Shown piece by piece: positions 23,188-32,293 of a DNA stretch of 64,000 nucleotides. The notes under the pieces were generated by a model. It saw only the letters and a list, made by a program, of their open reading frames with translations, searched no databases and was not told where the DNA came from. Every line of letters begins with the position of its first letter. The first letter of the stretch is position 1. The DNA is taken from positions 868,001 through 932,000 of the forward strand of contig NZ_OX365700.1 in the NCBI RefSeq assembly GCF_947241125.1, given 5' to 3'. The stretch comes from Nitrospira tepida. GTDB lineage: Bacteria > Nitrospirota > Nitrospiria > Nitrospirales > Nitrospiraceae. The translations under genes and the position numbers were made by a program.

Positions 23188-24507
23188 TCAGCTCTTGGGC
23201 CAATACCCGAGCGTAAAGATCAACTCATACCCGCCCACGCGGCTGGTGGTATTGGGCCCGTAAAGGGGGCTGTTGTAGGTTTGCGTGCCGGCGAGGACAT
23301 AGGTGAAGTTCGAATCCAACCAGAGGGAGGGTGTGATCCGATACAACAGGCCGCCCACGAAATGGTGCTCGGTGATGTTGGCGGTGGTCGGGTCCAATGA
23401 GGTCGAACGGGTGGGATTGTTCCCGAAATTGTAACCGCCATGAAGATTCAGGGACGTGGTGAGGTCGTAGGCGGCGCCGAGGGCGGTCACGTACTGGTCG
23501 CGCCAATTGAACGGCACGACCGCCTGGCTGGTCGGGGCCAACGGGTTGCTCCCGTTCGTGAAGTCGATGACGATGTTGTTGAGGGCGCCGTCCCAATTGA
23601 TCCACTGAAATTTCAACGCCAGCAGCAGCGCGTCGGTGGGACGGTACGAGAGCCCGACGGACAGGTCGTCCGCCCATTTCAGCCCCGTCGCCTTGACATC
23701 GAAGCTGGCGGTTCCGAGCGGGCCTAGGTTTTGGGTTCCGCGCCCGTTGCGAAGCGGGAGATTCGTTCCCATCGTGTAGGCCAGGCCGAGGGTGAGACGG
23801 TCGGTGACCTGGTACATGATCCCGAACTTGGGGGTAATCCCGAGCGCGTAGGCGCAGGTGCCGCCGGGAGGGGCCAAGCCGCTGTGGTGGGTGCAGGACC
23901 CTTCGATGGCAAACCCGGTCGGGGTGTTGGGCAAGACCGTCAACGCCGCGTCGGCATAGGAGAGCCCGATCGACGCGCCGATCGACAGGCTGTCCGTGAG
24001 TTGGATGGACACGGACGGCGTAACCTTGTAATGGCGCAGTTGGCTGCCCGTTCGATCATCGAGCGCGAAGGGGGTGCGGAGCCCTCTGAAATCGGTGGCG
24101 ATGCCACCCGTCGTGAAAAATCCGATTCCTAGGGAGATCGGTGTGCCAGCCAGCGCCTTGATATACCCGAAGTTGGTGAACAGCAGCGCATCGTCGCTGC
24201 CCTCGACGTTGTTCGCGACATTCTGAAATCGGCTGTTCGGCTTGATCGTGCCGAACGACAAGCCCGCCGTCCATTCGGTGATCCGACTCATGCCCGCCGG
24301 GTTGGTATTCATCGTCGTAAAGTCCAGGGCGATGGCGGTGTCGGCGCCGGCGAGGGCAGAAGACCAGCCTCCCGATCCAATGAGGTTCAGGCCGTTGACC
24401 GCATCGGCGGCCTGCGGCGTTCCCATCACCATCCACAGTGCGAGCAAGGCAAGCGGCATCCGGCCGAGGACCGGCAGCCGCGCCTGCGAGATCGGGCGCG
24501 TCCTCAT
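23188..24507 (-). CDS. FadL/OmpP1-family outer-membrane transporter
   Basis: The 439-residue protein has a signal peptide (LALLALWMVMGTPQA-ADAVNG) and the FadL signature at the mature N-terminus: NLIGSGGWSSALAGADTAIALDFTTMNTNPAGMSRI, the plug region. A long beta-rich barrel follows, ending with GGYELIFTLGYWPKS. FadL proteins bring hydrophobic molecules (fatty acids, aromatic compounds, alkanes) across the outer membrane. Length fits the family. Start ATG 24507. It converges on the HerA-like gene and is followed upstream by a sensor kinase reading the same way. Confidence 0.9.
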   Translation of the reverse strand: MRTRPISQARLPVLGRMPLALLALWMVMGTPQAADAVNGLNLIGSGGWSSALAGADTAIALDFTTMNTNPAGMSRITEWTAGLSFGTIKPNSRFQNVANNVEGSDDALLFTNFGYIKALAGTPISLGIGFFTTGGIATDFRGLRTPFALDDRTGSQLRHYKVTPSVSIQLTDSLSIGASIGLSYADAALTVLPNTPTGFAIEGSCTHHSGLAPPGGTCAYALGITPKFGIMYQVTDRLTLGLAYTMGTNLPLRNGRGTQNLGPLGTASFDVKATGLKWADDLSVGLSYRPTDALLLALKFQWINWDGALNNIVIDFTNGSNPLAPTSQAVVPFNWRDQYVTALGAAYDLTTSLNLHGGYNFGNNPTRSTSLDPTTANITEHHFVGGLLYRITPSLWLDSNFTYVLAGTQTYNSPLYGPNTTSRVGGYELIFTLGYWPKS

Positions 24508-24565
24508 ATGTCTGATGTCCTTTGTCGAAAGTGATTCCGAGATCGATCCATTCGATCAGCGTGGG

Positions 24566-26956
24566 CTAACTCTGGTTCGAGCCCTTGGAAGGGGAGGAGG
24601 CATCAAGCAACAATTCGCGCAGTTTACCGGTGAGTTCCTGACGAGTAAAAGGTTTTGCGAGAATCAAACCGACCGGCGTCGTGGCGTTGTGCCGGATCAA
24701 CCGGTCTTCCTGATAGCCGGAGACATACAGGACCCGCAGCATCGGGCGAATCTTGACCAGCCGGCCGGCCAGTTCGGGGCCGCTCATACCGGGCATGACC
24801 ACGTCCGTCATCACCGCGTGGATGTCCCCGTCATGCTGCTGGGCGATCGCCAATGCCTCCTGTCCATGGCAGGCGATCAGCACCTGGTAGCCGAGTTCCT
24901 GCAACAGCGTGCCGGCATATTCCCGCACCACCGGATCATCTTCCACGAGCAGAATGGTGCCGGTGGCCTGATCCGGATGCGCGTGAAGGTCGATCGGGGC
25001 CTGGGTCGGCGAATGGGCTTCGGGGAGCAGGATATGAAACGAGGTTCCGATGTCCACTTGGCTGGTGATGCTGATCTTGCCGCCGGCCTGCGATACGATC
25101 CCTTCGACCACGGATAAGCCCAAACCCGATCCCTGCCCCACTTCCTTGGTGGTGAAGAACGGTTCGAAGGCGCGTTGCAGGACATCGGGACCCATCCCGG
25201 CGCCCGTATCGGTGACGGTGAGGCAGACATAGTGCCCCGGCGGCAGTTCGGCCTGGTCCTCGTTCAGCAACAGGCTGGCCGTCGCGAAGGTCAGGCAGCC
25301 GCCGTCCGGCATGGCGTCGCGCGCGTTGGCCGCCAGATTAAGAATGACCTGCTGCAACTGAGTCGGGTCGAGCTTGACCGGCTTGAGGTCGGGGGTGAGA
25401 TCAAGCAACAGCTCGATATCCTCTCCCAGCGTCCGCCGGAGCAGGTCCTCGCTCTCGCGAATCTGCCGGTTGAGATCCAACACGGTCGGGGTGACCGGTT
25501 GTTTGCGGCCGAAGGCCAGGAGCTGGCGGACGAGCGTGGCGCCGTGCAGGGCGGCGCGCCTGATATCCAGGAGGCGCTTGGCTTCGAGGCTGTCGGGCGG
25601 CGCTTTGGTCAGCAACACCTCCGCGTAGCCCAGGATAGGCGTGAGCAGGTTGTTGAAGTCGTGCGCCACTCCCGCCGCCAGCCGGCCCACCGCCTCCAGC
25701 TTTTGGGCCTGCAACAGTTGCTCTTCGAGCGTCTTGTGCTCCGTGACGTCGAGCAGGGAGCCGGACATGTGGACCGGCGTGCCCGATTCATCCCAGATCG
25801 CCTGGCCTCGCGCGGCAAACCACCGGCAGTCTCCACCCTTGGTGAACATGCGGAACTCGATATCGAAGCGCGCCCGCTCCTCCAGGTGGCGGCGGAGGGC
25901 GCTGAACACGCGGCCTGCATCGTCGGGATGGATGCGGGACATCCAGCTGTCCATGACGCCGGGGAATTCGTCCATGGCATAGCCTAAAAGCTCGGTGAAC
26001 CGCGGCGAATAATAGATGGGCTGATCCGGATGGAACCAATCCGGCGACGTCCAGCGGACGTCCCAGATGCCTTCCCGCGATCCCAGCACCGCCCGGTTGA
26101 ACCGTTCGACGCTCTCCTGGAGCGCCAGCGCGATCTTCTGGCGTTCGAACACCTCGGCCCGCAGCGCCTCGTTGGCGTGGGCCAGTTCCGCGGTCCGTTC
26201 CTGGACCCGTCGATCCAGATCGCCGTAGGCCTGATGGAGCGCCTCCTCAGCCTGGCGCCGTTGCTCGACCTGCCTCCGCAGATCCGTGATCAAGGTTTGG
26301 TTATCGAACCGCAGCTCGAGTGAGGCGGTGATGGTGCGGTACATCCGTTCGGCGATGGCGATGGACAGGGCGGCGAAGAGGCCGGTCATGGAGCCGATGG
26401 CGATCGAGAACGGTTCGCCCTCGGCAAACAGCGTCCAGACCAGCGGGCCCAGCGTCGGCACGGCGAAACAGAGAAACGCTTCCCGTCTGGGCGAGAGGGC
26501 GATCACGGCTCCGGCGATGGTGCCGGCCAGCAGGAAGGGGATAAAGACCTGGTGAGCGTGGGAATTCGACGGAATCATCCATATCCCGGTCGCGCCCCAT
26601 CCCAATCCCCCGAGCAGCGTGCCCGTAAGAAACCACCGCTCCCAACGGCGGAGATCGTGGCGGGATTCCGAACGATGCAAGAAGGCGTACACGAGGGCCA
26701 GCCGCCCGACGATCACCACCAGCATATATCCGACCCATGCCAGCAGGATGCGGGGCGCGACGACGTGGCGCTGCACCAGCACGAGAATCAAGGCGTTCAA
26801 CGAGGAGATCAGCAGCGCGAAGGGGGCGTTGGCGAACAACAGCCGGATCTGTTCCCCGTGAATCGTCTCGCGGCGGTCGCGCGACTGGCGGGGATGGCTG
26901 GGATCGGGAGGACGAGAGGCGGTTGCCGGCTGAAGGCTATGTGTGGGGGTGGTCAT
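24566..26956 (-). CDS. hybrid sensor histidine kinase (membrane-PAS-HisKA-HATPase-REC)
   Basis: The 796-residue protein has an N-terminal integral membrane sensor of about six helices (45-205), a coiled coil (220-280), a PAS domain with PAC motif (about 285-405), HisKA with GVAHDFNNLL (H near 432), HATPase_c (NLAANARDAM, DTGAGM, GQGSGLGLSVVEG) and a C-terminal receiver (LLVEDDPVVREYA, phospho-acceptor D near 717 in MTDVVMPGMSG, K in LAKPF). The receiver makes it a hybrid kinase needing a phosphotransfer partner or acting as its own brake. The signal sensed is unknown. ATG 26956 precedes the polar start MTTPTHS. A FadL porin gene lies just downstream. Confidence 0.9.
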   Translation of the reverse strand: MTTPTHSLQPATASRPPDPSHPRQSRDRRETIHGEQIRLLFANAPFALLISSLNALILVLVQRHVVAPRILLAWVGYMLVVIVGRLALVYAFLHRSESRHDLRRWERWFLTGTLLGGLGWGATGIWMIPSNSHAHQVFIPFLLAGTIAGAVIALSPRREAFLCFAVPTLGPLVWTLFAEGEPFSIAIGSMTGLFAALSIAIAERMYRTITASLELRFDNQTLITDLRRQVEQRRQAEEALHQAYGDLDRRVQERTAELAHANEALRAEVFERQKIALALQESVERFNRAVLGSREGIWDVRWTSPDWFHPDQPIYYSPRFTELLGYAMDEFPGVMDSWMSRIHPDDAGRVFSALRRHLEERARFDIEFRMFTKGGDCRWFAARGQAIWDESGTPVHMSGSLLDVTEHKTLEEQLLQAQKLEAVGRLAAGVAHDFNNLLTPILGYAEVLLTKAPPDSLEAKRLLDIRRAALHGATLVRQLLAFGRKQPVTPTVLDLNRQIRESEDLLRRTLGEDIELLLDLTPDLKPVKLDPTQLQQVILNLAANARDAMPDGGCLTFATASLLLNEDQAELPPGHYVCLTVTDTGAGMGPDVLQRAFEPFFTTKEVGQGSGLGLSVVEGIVSQAGGKISITSQVDIGTSFHILLPEAHSPTQAPIDLHAHPDQATGTILLVEDDPVVREYAGTLLQELGYQVLIACHGQEALAIAQQHDGDIHAVMTDVVMPGMSGPELAGRLVKIRPMLRVLYVSGYQEDRLIRHNATTPVGLILAKPFTRQELTGKLRELLLDASSPSKGSNQS

Positions 26957-27078
26957 GGGTGGTCCTCATCGGTGGCGGCTGCCACGAGGCTTGGTCGGTC
27001 ATCCCACGCCGAGCAGCCGGAGGAATTCTGGTCGGGATGCGGGGACAGCCATGGATACGAGCCCGATCCCTGGAGACA

Positions 27079-27139
27079 CGTCATTCGTCACGCGCAGGAG
27101 GATCTCCTACGGTTGACGGTTGGCCATTGACGGTTGGCG
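27079..27139. repeat. heptad inverted repeat, short copy
   Basis: Left units 27079-27092 (CGTCATT, CGTCACG); right units 27112-27139 (GTTGACG, GTTGGCC, ATTGACG, GTTGGCG). The centre is only about 19 bp. It lies between the hybrid kinase and the UPF0114 gene. The arms are more eroded than in other copies. Confidence 0.6.
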
Positions 27140-27177
27140 CCTTTGCATGGCCGCCGGGACCGCGCGACGGACGTCGG

Positions 27178-27753
27178 CTAGGACCCGTGCTTGCGGTCCC
27201 GTTGCATGAGCTTGTCGGTCCATGCCAACAGAATGGCCGATCCGAGAAATGTCATGTGGATCAGGATCTGCCATTGAATGTGTTCCGGCGGCACGTTGCT
27301 CACGTTGACGAAGGCTTTCAGCAGGTGGATGCTCGAAATGCCGATCAGCGAAGCGGCGAGCTTGACCTTGATCGTGCCCGGGTCGACGTGGCTGAGCCAG
27401 TCCGGCCGGTCCGGATGGCCATCGAGATCCAGCTTGCTGACGAAGGTGGCGTAGCCGCCGATCACGACCATGGTCAGCAAATTGGCGACCATGGTGATGT
27501 CGATCAGGGACAGCACGCCGAGCATGAAGACGGTCTCGGAGATGTCTCCGATGTGATGCACCATCTCCCAGAGTTCGACCAGGAACTTGTAGGCGTAAAG
27601 CAGTTCCGCGACGATCAGGCCGCCGTACAGCGGAGCCTGAATCCAGCGGCTGGCGAAGACGACGGTCTCAAACGCCTGCTCGACTCGCGGCACGGCGGCG
27701 GCATGGAGACGGGGTTGTACCGGGTGCCCGTGGTCGTGGTGCGAGTCAGCCAA
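27178..27753 (-). CDS. UPF0114 (YqhA-like) membrane protein
   Basis: The 191-residue protein matches the YqhA/UPF0114 family. It has a histidine-rich N-terminus (MADSHHDHGHP), the conserved FETVVFASRWIQAPLYGGLIVAELLYAYKF, and LIDITMVANLLTMVVIGGYATFVSKLD, then a final hydrophobic pair (LAASLIGISSIHLL, LIHMTFLGSAILLAW), giving about four helices. Molecular function is not established. Start is TTG 27753 preceded by a GAGG site; no ATG fits. It is flanked by a heptad repeat on its 3' side. Confidence 0.8.
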   Translation of the reverse strand: MADSHHDHGHPVQPRLHAAAVPRVEQAFETVVFASRWIQAPLYGGLIVAELLYAYKFLVELWEMVHHIGDISETVFMLGVLSLIDITMVANLLTMVVIGGYATFVSKLDLDGHPDRPDWLSHVDPGTIKVKLAASLIGISSIHLLKAFVNVSNVPPEHIQWQILIHMTFLGSAILLAWTDKLMQRDRKHGS

Positions 27754-27924
27754 CCAAACGCCTCACGGATGGATCAACGTGGAAATCAACGGGACGGCGG
27801 GAGCCTTGGTCTTCGCGCAAGACAGACGCGCAATCGACGAACCGGGCGTATCGTAGCCATCTCGCCCGTCTCTGTCAATGCGCATTTCTGAACGGGCGAC
27901 TCGGGGTCGCCGGTCCAGGCTGCG

Positions 27925-28605
27925 TCACTCGGTGAATGACCCGAGCCCGTTGCGTCCCTGCTCGACGTAGAAGGCGGCGGCCTGGGAGCGCCGCGTGATG
28001 CCGAGTTTGTCGTACATGTTCGCGAGATAATTTTTCACGGTCTTCTCGCTCAGGTGCATGGCGAGCGCGATTTCCTTGTTCGTCTTTCCTTGGGCGATGA
28101 GCGGGAGAATGCGCTCTTCCTGAGGGGACAAGCGACGGGCTTTCGAGGTGGCATGTTTCGCGGCGAGATTGCGCAGCCACGACAGGGTTTTCTTGGCCAC
28201 CGTGGGGTCGAGCAGCGATTCTCCCGAGGCGACGGCCCGGATCGTATCGACGAGCGTGCTGGTGCGGATGTCCTTCAGCACGTAGCCGTGCGCGCCCGCC
28301 AGGACGGCGGCGCGCACCGTGTCTTCGTCCGCGTAGCTCGTGAGAAACAGCACGCGCGTCTCAGGGCAGGCCGACAGGATATCCCGGCAGATGTCGATGC
28401 CGCTGCGGTCCGGCAGTCGGATGTCGAGCAGGACGACGTCCGGCTTCAGGCGGGCGGCTTCGGCCAGACCCCTTCCGGCGGTGTCCGAGGCGCCGACCAT
28501 CCGGATATCCGGCACCAATTGGAGCACGCTGCGAATGCCGGCCAGGACCACCTCGTGATCGTCGACGACCAGCACGGAGATGGCGCGCGGCTTGGCCTTA
28601 CTCAT
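27925..28605 (-). CDS. NarL/FixJ-type response regulator
   Basis: The 226-residue protein has a receiver domain (VLVVDDHEVV, phospho-acceptor D61 in VVLLDIRLPD, switch Ser and Lys in FLTSYADE and YVLKDI) and a LuxR-type helix-turn-helix (about 160-215, EERILPLIAQGKTNKEIALAMHLSEKTVKNYLANMYDKL). GGGAGG precedes ATG 28605 by six bases. It overlaps the stop of the kinase gene by eight bases, so the two are one translation-coupled two-component system, the kinase first. The target genes are unknown. Confidence 0.92.
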   Translation of the reverse strand: MSKAKPRAISVLVVDDHEVVLAGIRSVLQLVPDIRMVGASDTAGRGLAEAARLKPDVVLLDIRLPDRSGIDICRDILSACPETRVLFLTSYADEDTVRAAVLAGAHGYVLKDIRTSTLVDTIRAVASGESLLDPTVAKKTLSWLRNLAAKHATSKARRLSPQEERILPLIAQGKTNKEIALAMHLSEKTVKNYLANMYDKLGITRRSQAAAFYVEQGRNGLGSFTE

Positions 28606-31315
28606 GCGAGCCTCCCTGGGGCAGTTCGATCACAACCGTGGTCCCTCGCCCCACGCGCGACTGCACGAGGAATCGGCCCCCCATCCTTGCGGCGCGCGCC
28701 GTCATATTGTTCAGGCCGAAGCCGGAGGGCTTGACCGTCGCCGGATCGAACCCCGATCCGTTGTCCCCGATCTCAAGGCGGACCCCGCCGCGATACCGGC
28801 GCAGACGGACGCGCACTTCGCGGGCCCGCCCGTGCCGGATCGAATTGCTGACCGCTTCGCGAGCCAGATTCAGAAGATGCAAGCGTTGCTGCTGCGTGAG
28901 CGGCGCCACCGCCTTGGGAGAGACCTGTACCACAAACTGGGTCTGGCAGGAACTGCCGTAGACGCCGATCACCGACCTGAGCGCCTCCTTGAACCGATCA
29001 CCCTCCAACGAATCGAAGTGCAACCCGGTGATGAAACTGCGCACCTCTTCGATCGTGCGGTTGAGCTGCGAGATGGAATGGGCAAACTCCCGCTTGGCCT
29101 TGCGCGGCGCGGCGTCCATGAGCCGGCCGGCCGTATCGAGCCCCAAACCGACGCCGTAGAGGGATTGCAGGATGCCGTCATGCAGATCCTGGCTCAGGCG
29201 CTCGCGTTCTTCCAAGGCGAGACGAAGATGCTCTTCGCTCCGGCGCAGCGCCTGTTCGCCGGCTCTGCGCTCGGTGATGTCGGTGGCGATCACAAGGACC
29301 TGATCCGCCACCCCCTGCTCGTTGGTGAGGGGTCGTTTCACGGTCTGCAACCAGCGGACCTTGCCCGTTGAATCGGTGAGGGGTTCCTCTCGAATGAAGA
29401 TCTCCGCTCCGGTGTCGAAGACGCGCAAATCCATATCCCGAAAGTGCGCCAGCTCCTTCCGGTTGATGCTGAAATCCGCATCCGTCTTGCCGACCAGGGC
29501 TTCGACCGTGGTCCCATAGGCGTCGGCCACCGCCTGGTTGGCCAGGGTGAACCGCCCGTTCCGATCCTTGGCCAGGACAAAATTGGGACTCAAATCGATG
29601 ACCTGGCGGAGGAAGGCCCGTTGTTTGCGCAGGGAGGCTTCCGCCTCTTTGCGCGACGTAATTTCTTCGAGGATGCCGAAAATGCTCGTGATCCGGCCGT
29701 TCTGATCCCGGGAGATGGCGGGCCACAGGCTGATGTCGATCAGGCGGCCGTCCTTGCGTTGCCGGCGCAGTTCGATGCCAGGTTGAACGAGTCCCGCGAG
29801 GCCCCTCTCCCACATGGCATCGGCCTCCTGTTCCATGCCGGACGGCACATATGGAAGCTCGCGTCCCAGCACCTCCTGCTCCGACCATCCGAATATCCGT
29901 TCCGCCGCGGGATTCCATCGGATGACCTGGCCCTGCTCATTCAGGCTCACGATGGCCAGGGGAGAGAGCCGGACCAGCGTTTCGAGTTGGTCGGTCGTGT
30001 TCCGCAATTGTTCCTCGGCGCGCCGCCGTTCCGCCTCCGCCTGTTCGAATTCAGTCACGTCCCGGCAGTCGATCAAAGCGACGGGAGAACCGTCGGCATT
30101 CTTGATGACGCGCACCGTTTCCTCGACCCAGAGTTCCGTACCGTCTTTGCGGATCTTTCGGAGTTTCCAATGATGGATCTCGTGCGGAGCCTGAAACGCC
30201 CGCTCCAGCGCGTTGCCGGCAGGGCCCTGTTGGTCCTCGGGAAAGACCTGGAGAACGGAAGAGCCGATCAGCTCATGCGGCTCGAATCCCAGTTGGCGGG
30301 CGCCGAAGCGATTGACCGAGAGGACGGACCCGGTTTGGTCCACGGTGAAGTACATCGAGGGCGTGTCTTCATAGAGGGTCCGAAACCGTTCCTCGCTGAG
30401 GCGGAGGGCGGCGTTGGCGGTCTCCAGACTCTTGGTGCGCTCGAACATCCGAGCTTCAAGTTCGCGGTTTGCCCGGCGGAGTTCCTCCTCCGCCTCCCTG
30501 GCCGCCGTCATATCCCGCGCGATGACGGCCGCCGCCTCGACGGTTCCGTCCGGACCCCTGAGGGGGGAATAGCGCACCGCCATATATTTGGGGTCGATCG
30601 CTCGGAAGGTGAACCATGCGTCGTCGGCCACCTCTTCCCCCTTGAAACATCGGTCGAGCTGGGGCTTGACCAGGTTCCTAAAGGTGTCTTGGCCGAGGAT
30701 GTCGGCCACATGGGCGCCGAGAATCCGATCTTCCGGCATGCCGTGCGCACGCAGATACATGGGATTTACCCGCCGGTAGCGGTAATCCGGGCCGACGATC
30801 GAGATAAGGTCCGGGACGACCTCCATGACCTGCTGGACGAATCGGCGCTGGTCGTCCTGCGTTGTCCGTTGTCCGGTGAGGTCACGGAATATGCCGACCG
30901 TGCCGGCCACGGCGCCGTTCCGGTCGGCGATGGCGAACATCGAGATGTCGAGGGAGAGGGCGCGCCCGGTCTTGGTCCGGGCCACGATCTCGCCCCGGAA
31001 CATGCCGTTCGCCGCCAGTTGCCGGCCGATGGCGGCATAGGCGGGTTGCCCCATAGCAAGCGCGGGCGTGTGGCCGTACAGATCCTCATCGGTATATTCG
31101 AGCAGGCCGGCATGGGCGGGATTCTGTTCCGCGTATCGGCCCTGATCATCGAGAAAGACCATGGCCTCGACCGATTGGAGGAACAGAGCCCGGTACCGAT
31201 TCAAGACGTCGCAGGCCGGCGATTGCGACAACTGCCGTTCCAACTCGGTGACGCGCAGGCGGAGCTGGAAGACCTCGGTTAGGAGAGGATCGTCCACTGA
31301 CTGGGAAGGGGCCAT
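28598..31315 (-). CDS. multi-PAS sensor histidine kinase, NarX/HisKA_3 type
   Basis: The 905-residue protein has no membrane helix, so it is probably cytoplasmic. It is a chain of about five PAS/PAC domains from residue 30 to 680, each with a recognisable DxxG or FG core (for example VFLDDQGRYAEQNPA, YFTVDQTGSVLSVNRFG, SLNEQGQVIRWNPAAERIFGWS). Then comes a HisKA_3 dimerisation domain, SQDLHDGILQSLYGVGLGL (H near 710), and HATPase_c with NSIRHGRA and DNGSGF. HisKA_3 kinases pair with NarL regulators, and one is encoded directly after it with an eight-base overlap. GGGAGA precedes ATG 31315. Signals may be redox or ligand inputs to the PAS domains; no haem ligand motif is clear. Confidence 0.92.
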   Translation of the reverse strand: MAPSQSVDDPLLTEVFQLRLRVTELERQLSQSPACDVLNRYRALFLQSVEAMVFLDDQGRYAEQNPAHAGLLEYTDEDLYGHTPALAMGQPAYAAIGRQLAANGMFRGEIVARTKTGRALSLDISMFAIADRNGAVAGTVGIFRDLTGQRTTQDDQRRFVQQVMEVVPDLISIVGPDYRYRRVNPMYLRAHGMPEDRILGAHVADILGQDTFRNLVKPQLDRCFKGEEVADDAWFTFRAIDPKYMAVRYSPLRGPDGTVEAAAVIARDMTAAREAEEELRRANRELEARMFERTKSLETANAALRLSEERFRTLYEDTPSMYFTVDQTGSVLSVNRFGARQLGFEPHELIGSSVLQVFPEDQQGPAGNALERAFQAPHEIHHWKLRKIRKDGTELWVEETVRVIKNADGSPVALIDCRDVTEFEQAEAERRRAEEQLRNTTDQLETLVRLSPLAIVSLNEQGQVIRWNPAAERIFGWSEQEVLGRELPYVPSGMEQEADAMWERGLAGLVQPGIELRRQRKDGRLIDISLWPAISRDQNGRITSIFGILEEITSRKEAEASLRKQRAFLRQVIDLSPNFVLAKDRNGRFTLANQAVADAYGTTVEALVGKTDADFSINRKELAHFRDMDLRVFDTGAEIFIREEPLTDSTGKVRWLQTVKRPLTNEQGVADQVLVIATDITERRAGEQALRRSEEHLRLALEERERLSQDLHDGILQSLYGVGLGLDTAGRLMDAAPRKAKREFAHSISQLNRTIEEVRSFITGLHFDSLEGDRFKEALRSVIGVYGSSCQTQFVVQVSPKAVAPLTQQQRLHLLNLAREAVSNSIRHGRAREVRVRLRRYRGGVRLEIGDNGSGFDPATVKPSGFGLNNMTARAARMGGRFLVQSRVGRGTTVVIELPQGGSHE

Positions 31316-31435
31316 GATGTTCTCCCTTGCAAAGGCGCGCGGTTTCCTCCCCGGCGTCTTGCCGACGCCTGGTTGGGCAGGTGGGAGCTTGGACTATACG
31401 GGAATCAGCCGTCAAGATCGCCAGGGAAATGTGGC

Positions 31436-31578
31436 CCTAGTGTCGTGCGTCTAACGCTTCTTGACATTTCACGTTCGCCCTGAGCTCGTCGAAGGGCGTG
31501 TGGTTCCGACGGCTTCGGTTCGTGCTTCGACAGGCTCAGCACGAACGGGTGCAAAGCCATTTCTGACGCAACACTAGG
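31436..31578. repeat. 143 bp palindromic element with nested inverted repeats
   Basis: The outer ends CCTAGTGT (31436-31443) and ACACTAGG (31571-31578) are exact inverted repeats, and the next bases (TGCGTC / GACGCA) also match. Inside, CGTTCGCCCTGAGCTCGTCGAAG (31472-31494) pairs imperfectly with 31525-31547. The inner motif is of the type CTTCGACAGGCTCAG, widely scattered in bacterial genomes. The right end supplies the stop codon of the adjacent receiver gene. It is likely a small non-autonomous repeat. Confidence 0.6.
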
Positions 31579-32038
31579 ATGTGAGGGAAAGAGGGGGGCC
31601 GAACGAGCCGGCCGCGGTGTTTGAGGTCAGGTCGGAGATGAGACCCGCATCGTCTGCCACCTTGGCCGCATATTCCCGCCGCACGAGATCGACGAATGTG
31701 TCCAGTTCGAACGGCTTGGCAATGGTGCAATGAAACCCGTTGGCGCCGTTCAGGTGAGGGGAGTGGGCCGGCTCTGCGCGGCCGGGATCGCCCGAGAGGA
31801 GGATGAAACGAGACCGGGTCTGCGGAAATTCCTGCTTGAACCGGCGGAGCGTGGTCGGACCGTCACATTCCGGCATAGACAGGTCGAGCAGCACGATGTC
31901 AGCCGGCGCGGTCCGGTAACGCTCCAGCGCCTCCCGGCCGTTCGAGGCCTCGGATACCTGAAATCCTTCCCGTTCCAGCGAAAAACGGATCAAACTGCGC
32001 AGCGGCTCCAGATCATCGACGATCAAGACGGAAGGCAT
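31574..32038 (-). CDS. single-domain response regulator
   Basis: The 154-residue protein is one receiver domain, MPSVLIVDDLEPLRSL, with phospho-acceptor D52 in IVLLDLSMPECDG, S in ILLSGDPG and K in IAKPFELD. The last 30 residues are a non-conserved tail (ISDLTSNTAAGSFGPPL). With no output domain it must work by protein contact, as in chemotaxis or phosphorelays, perhaps as partner of a kinase such as the hybrid one at 24.6 kb. Its TAG stop falls in the terminal repeat of the element at 31436-31578, hinting that the insertion changed the C-terminus. Confidence 0.88.
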   Translation of the reverse strand: MPSVLIVDDLEPLRSLIRFSLEREGFQVSEASNGREALERYRTAPADIVLLDLSMPECDGPTTLRRFKQEFPQTRSRFILLSGDPGRAEPAHSPHLNGANGFHCTIAKPFELDTFVDLVRREYAAKVADDAGLISDLTSNTAAGSFGPPLSLTS

Positions 32039-32204
32039 AGCGTGATCTCCCCTTCACGGCCTGGACCGGGGGATGGTTCCATCAGCCAGGTTCAACACGA
32101 TAACGTAACTGTACCACCTGTTCAGGCGATCACGTAGGGAAAGAGGGTGGTGGACGACGAAGGAAAATGGTCCTATTCAGATAGGGCTAAGCTCAGAATC
32201 CGGT

Positions 32205-32233
32205 TTGACTCTTGCGCAGTAAGTCCCTAAGCT
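32205..32233 (+). promoter_or_regulatory. possible sigma70 promoter for the lipoprotein gene
   Basis: TTGACT (32205-32210) and TAAGCT (32228-32233) are separated by 17 bp, 61 bases before the ATG at 32294. Confidence 0.3.
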
Positions 32234-32293
32234 GCGGAACCAGTTTCTGCCAAGCCGCCGACACCGAGACGATCGATAAGGACGGGAAGACCG

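Noticed and set aside
29444-31282. 612-codon open frame antisense to the PAS kinase
   Set aside because: The kinase on the other strand has unmistakable PAS and HATPase motifs; the antisense product has none.
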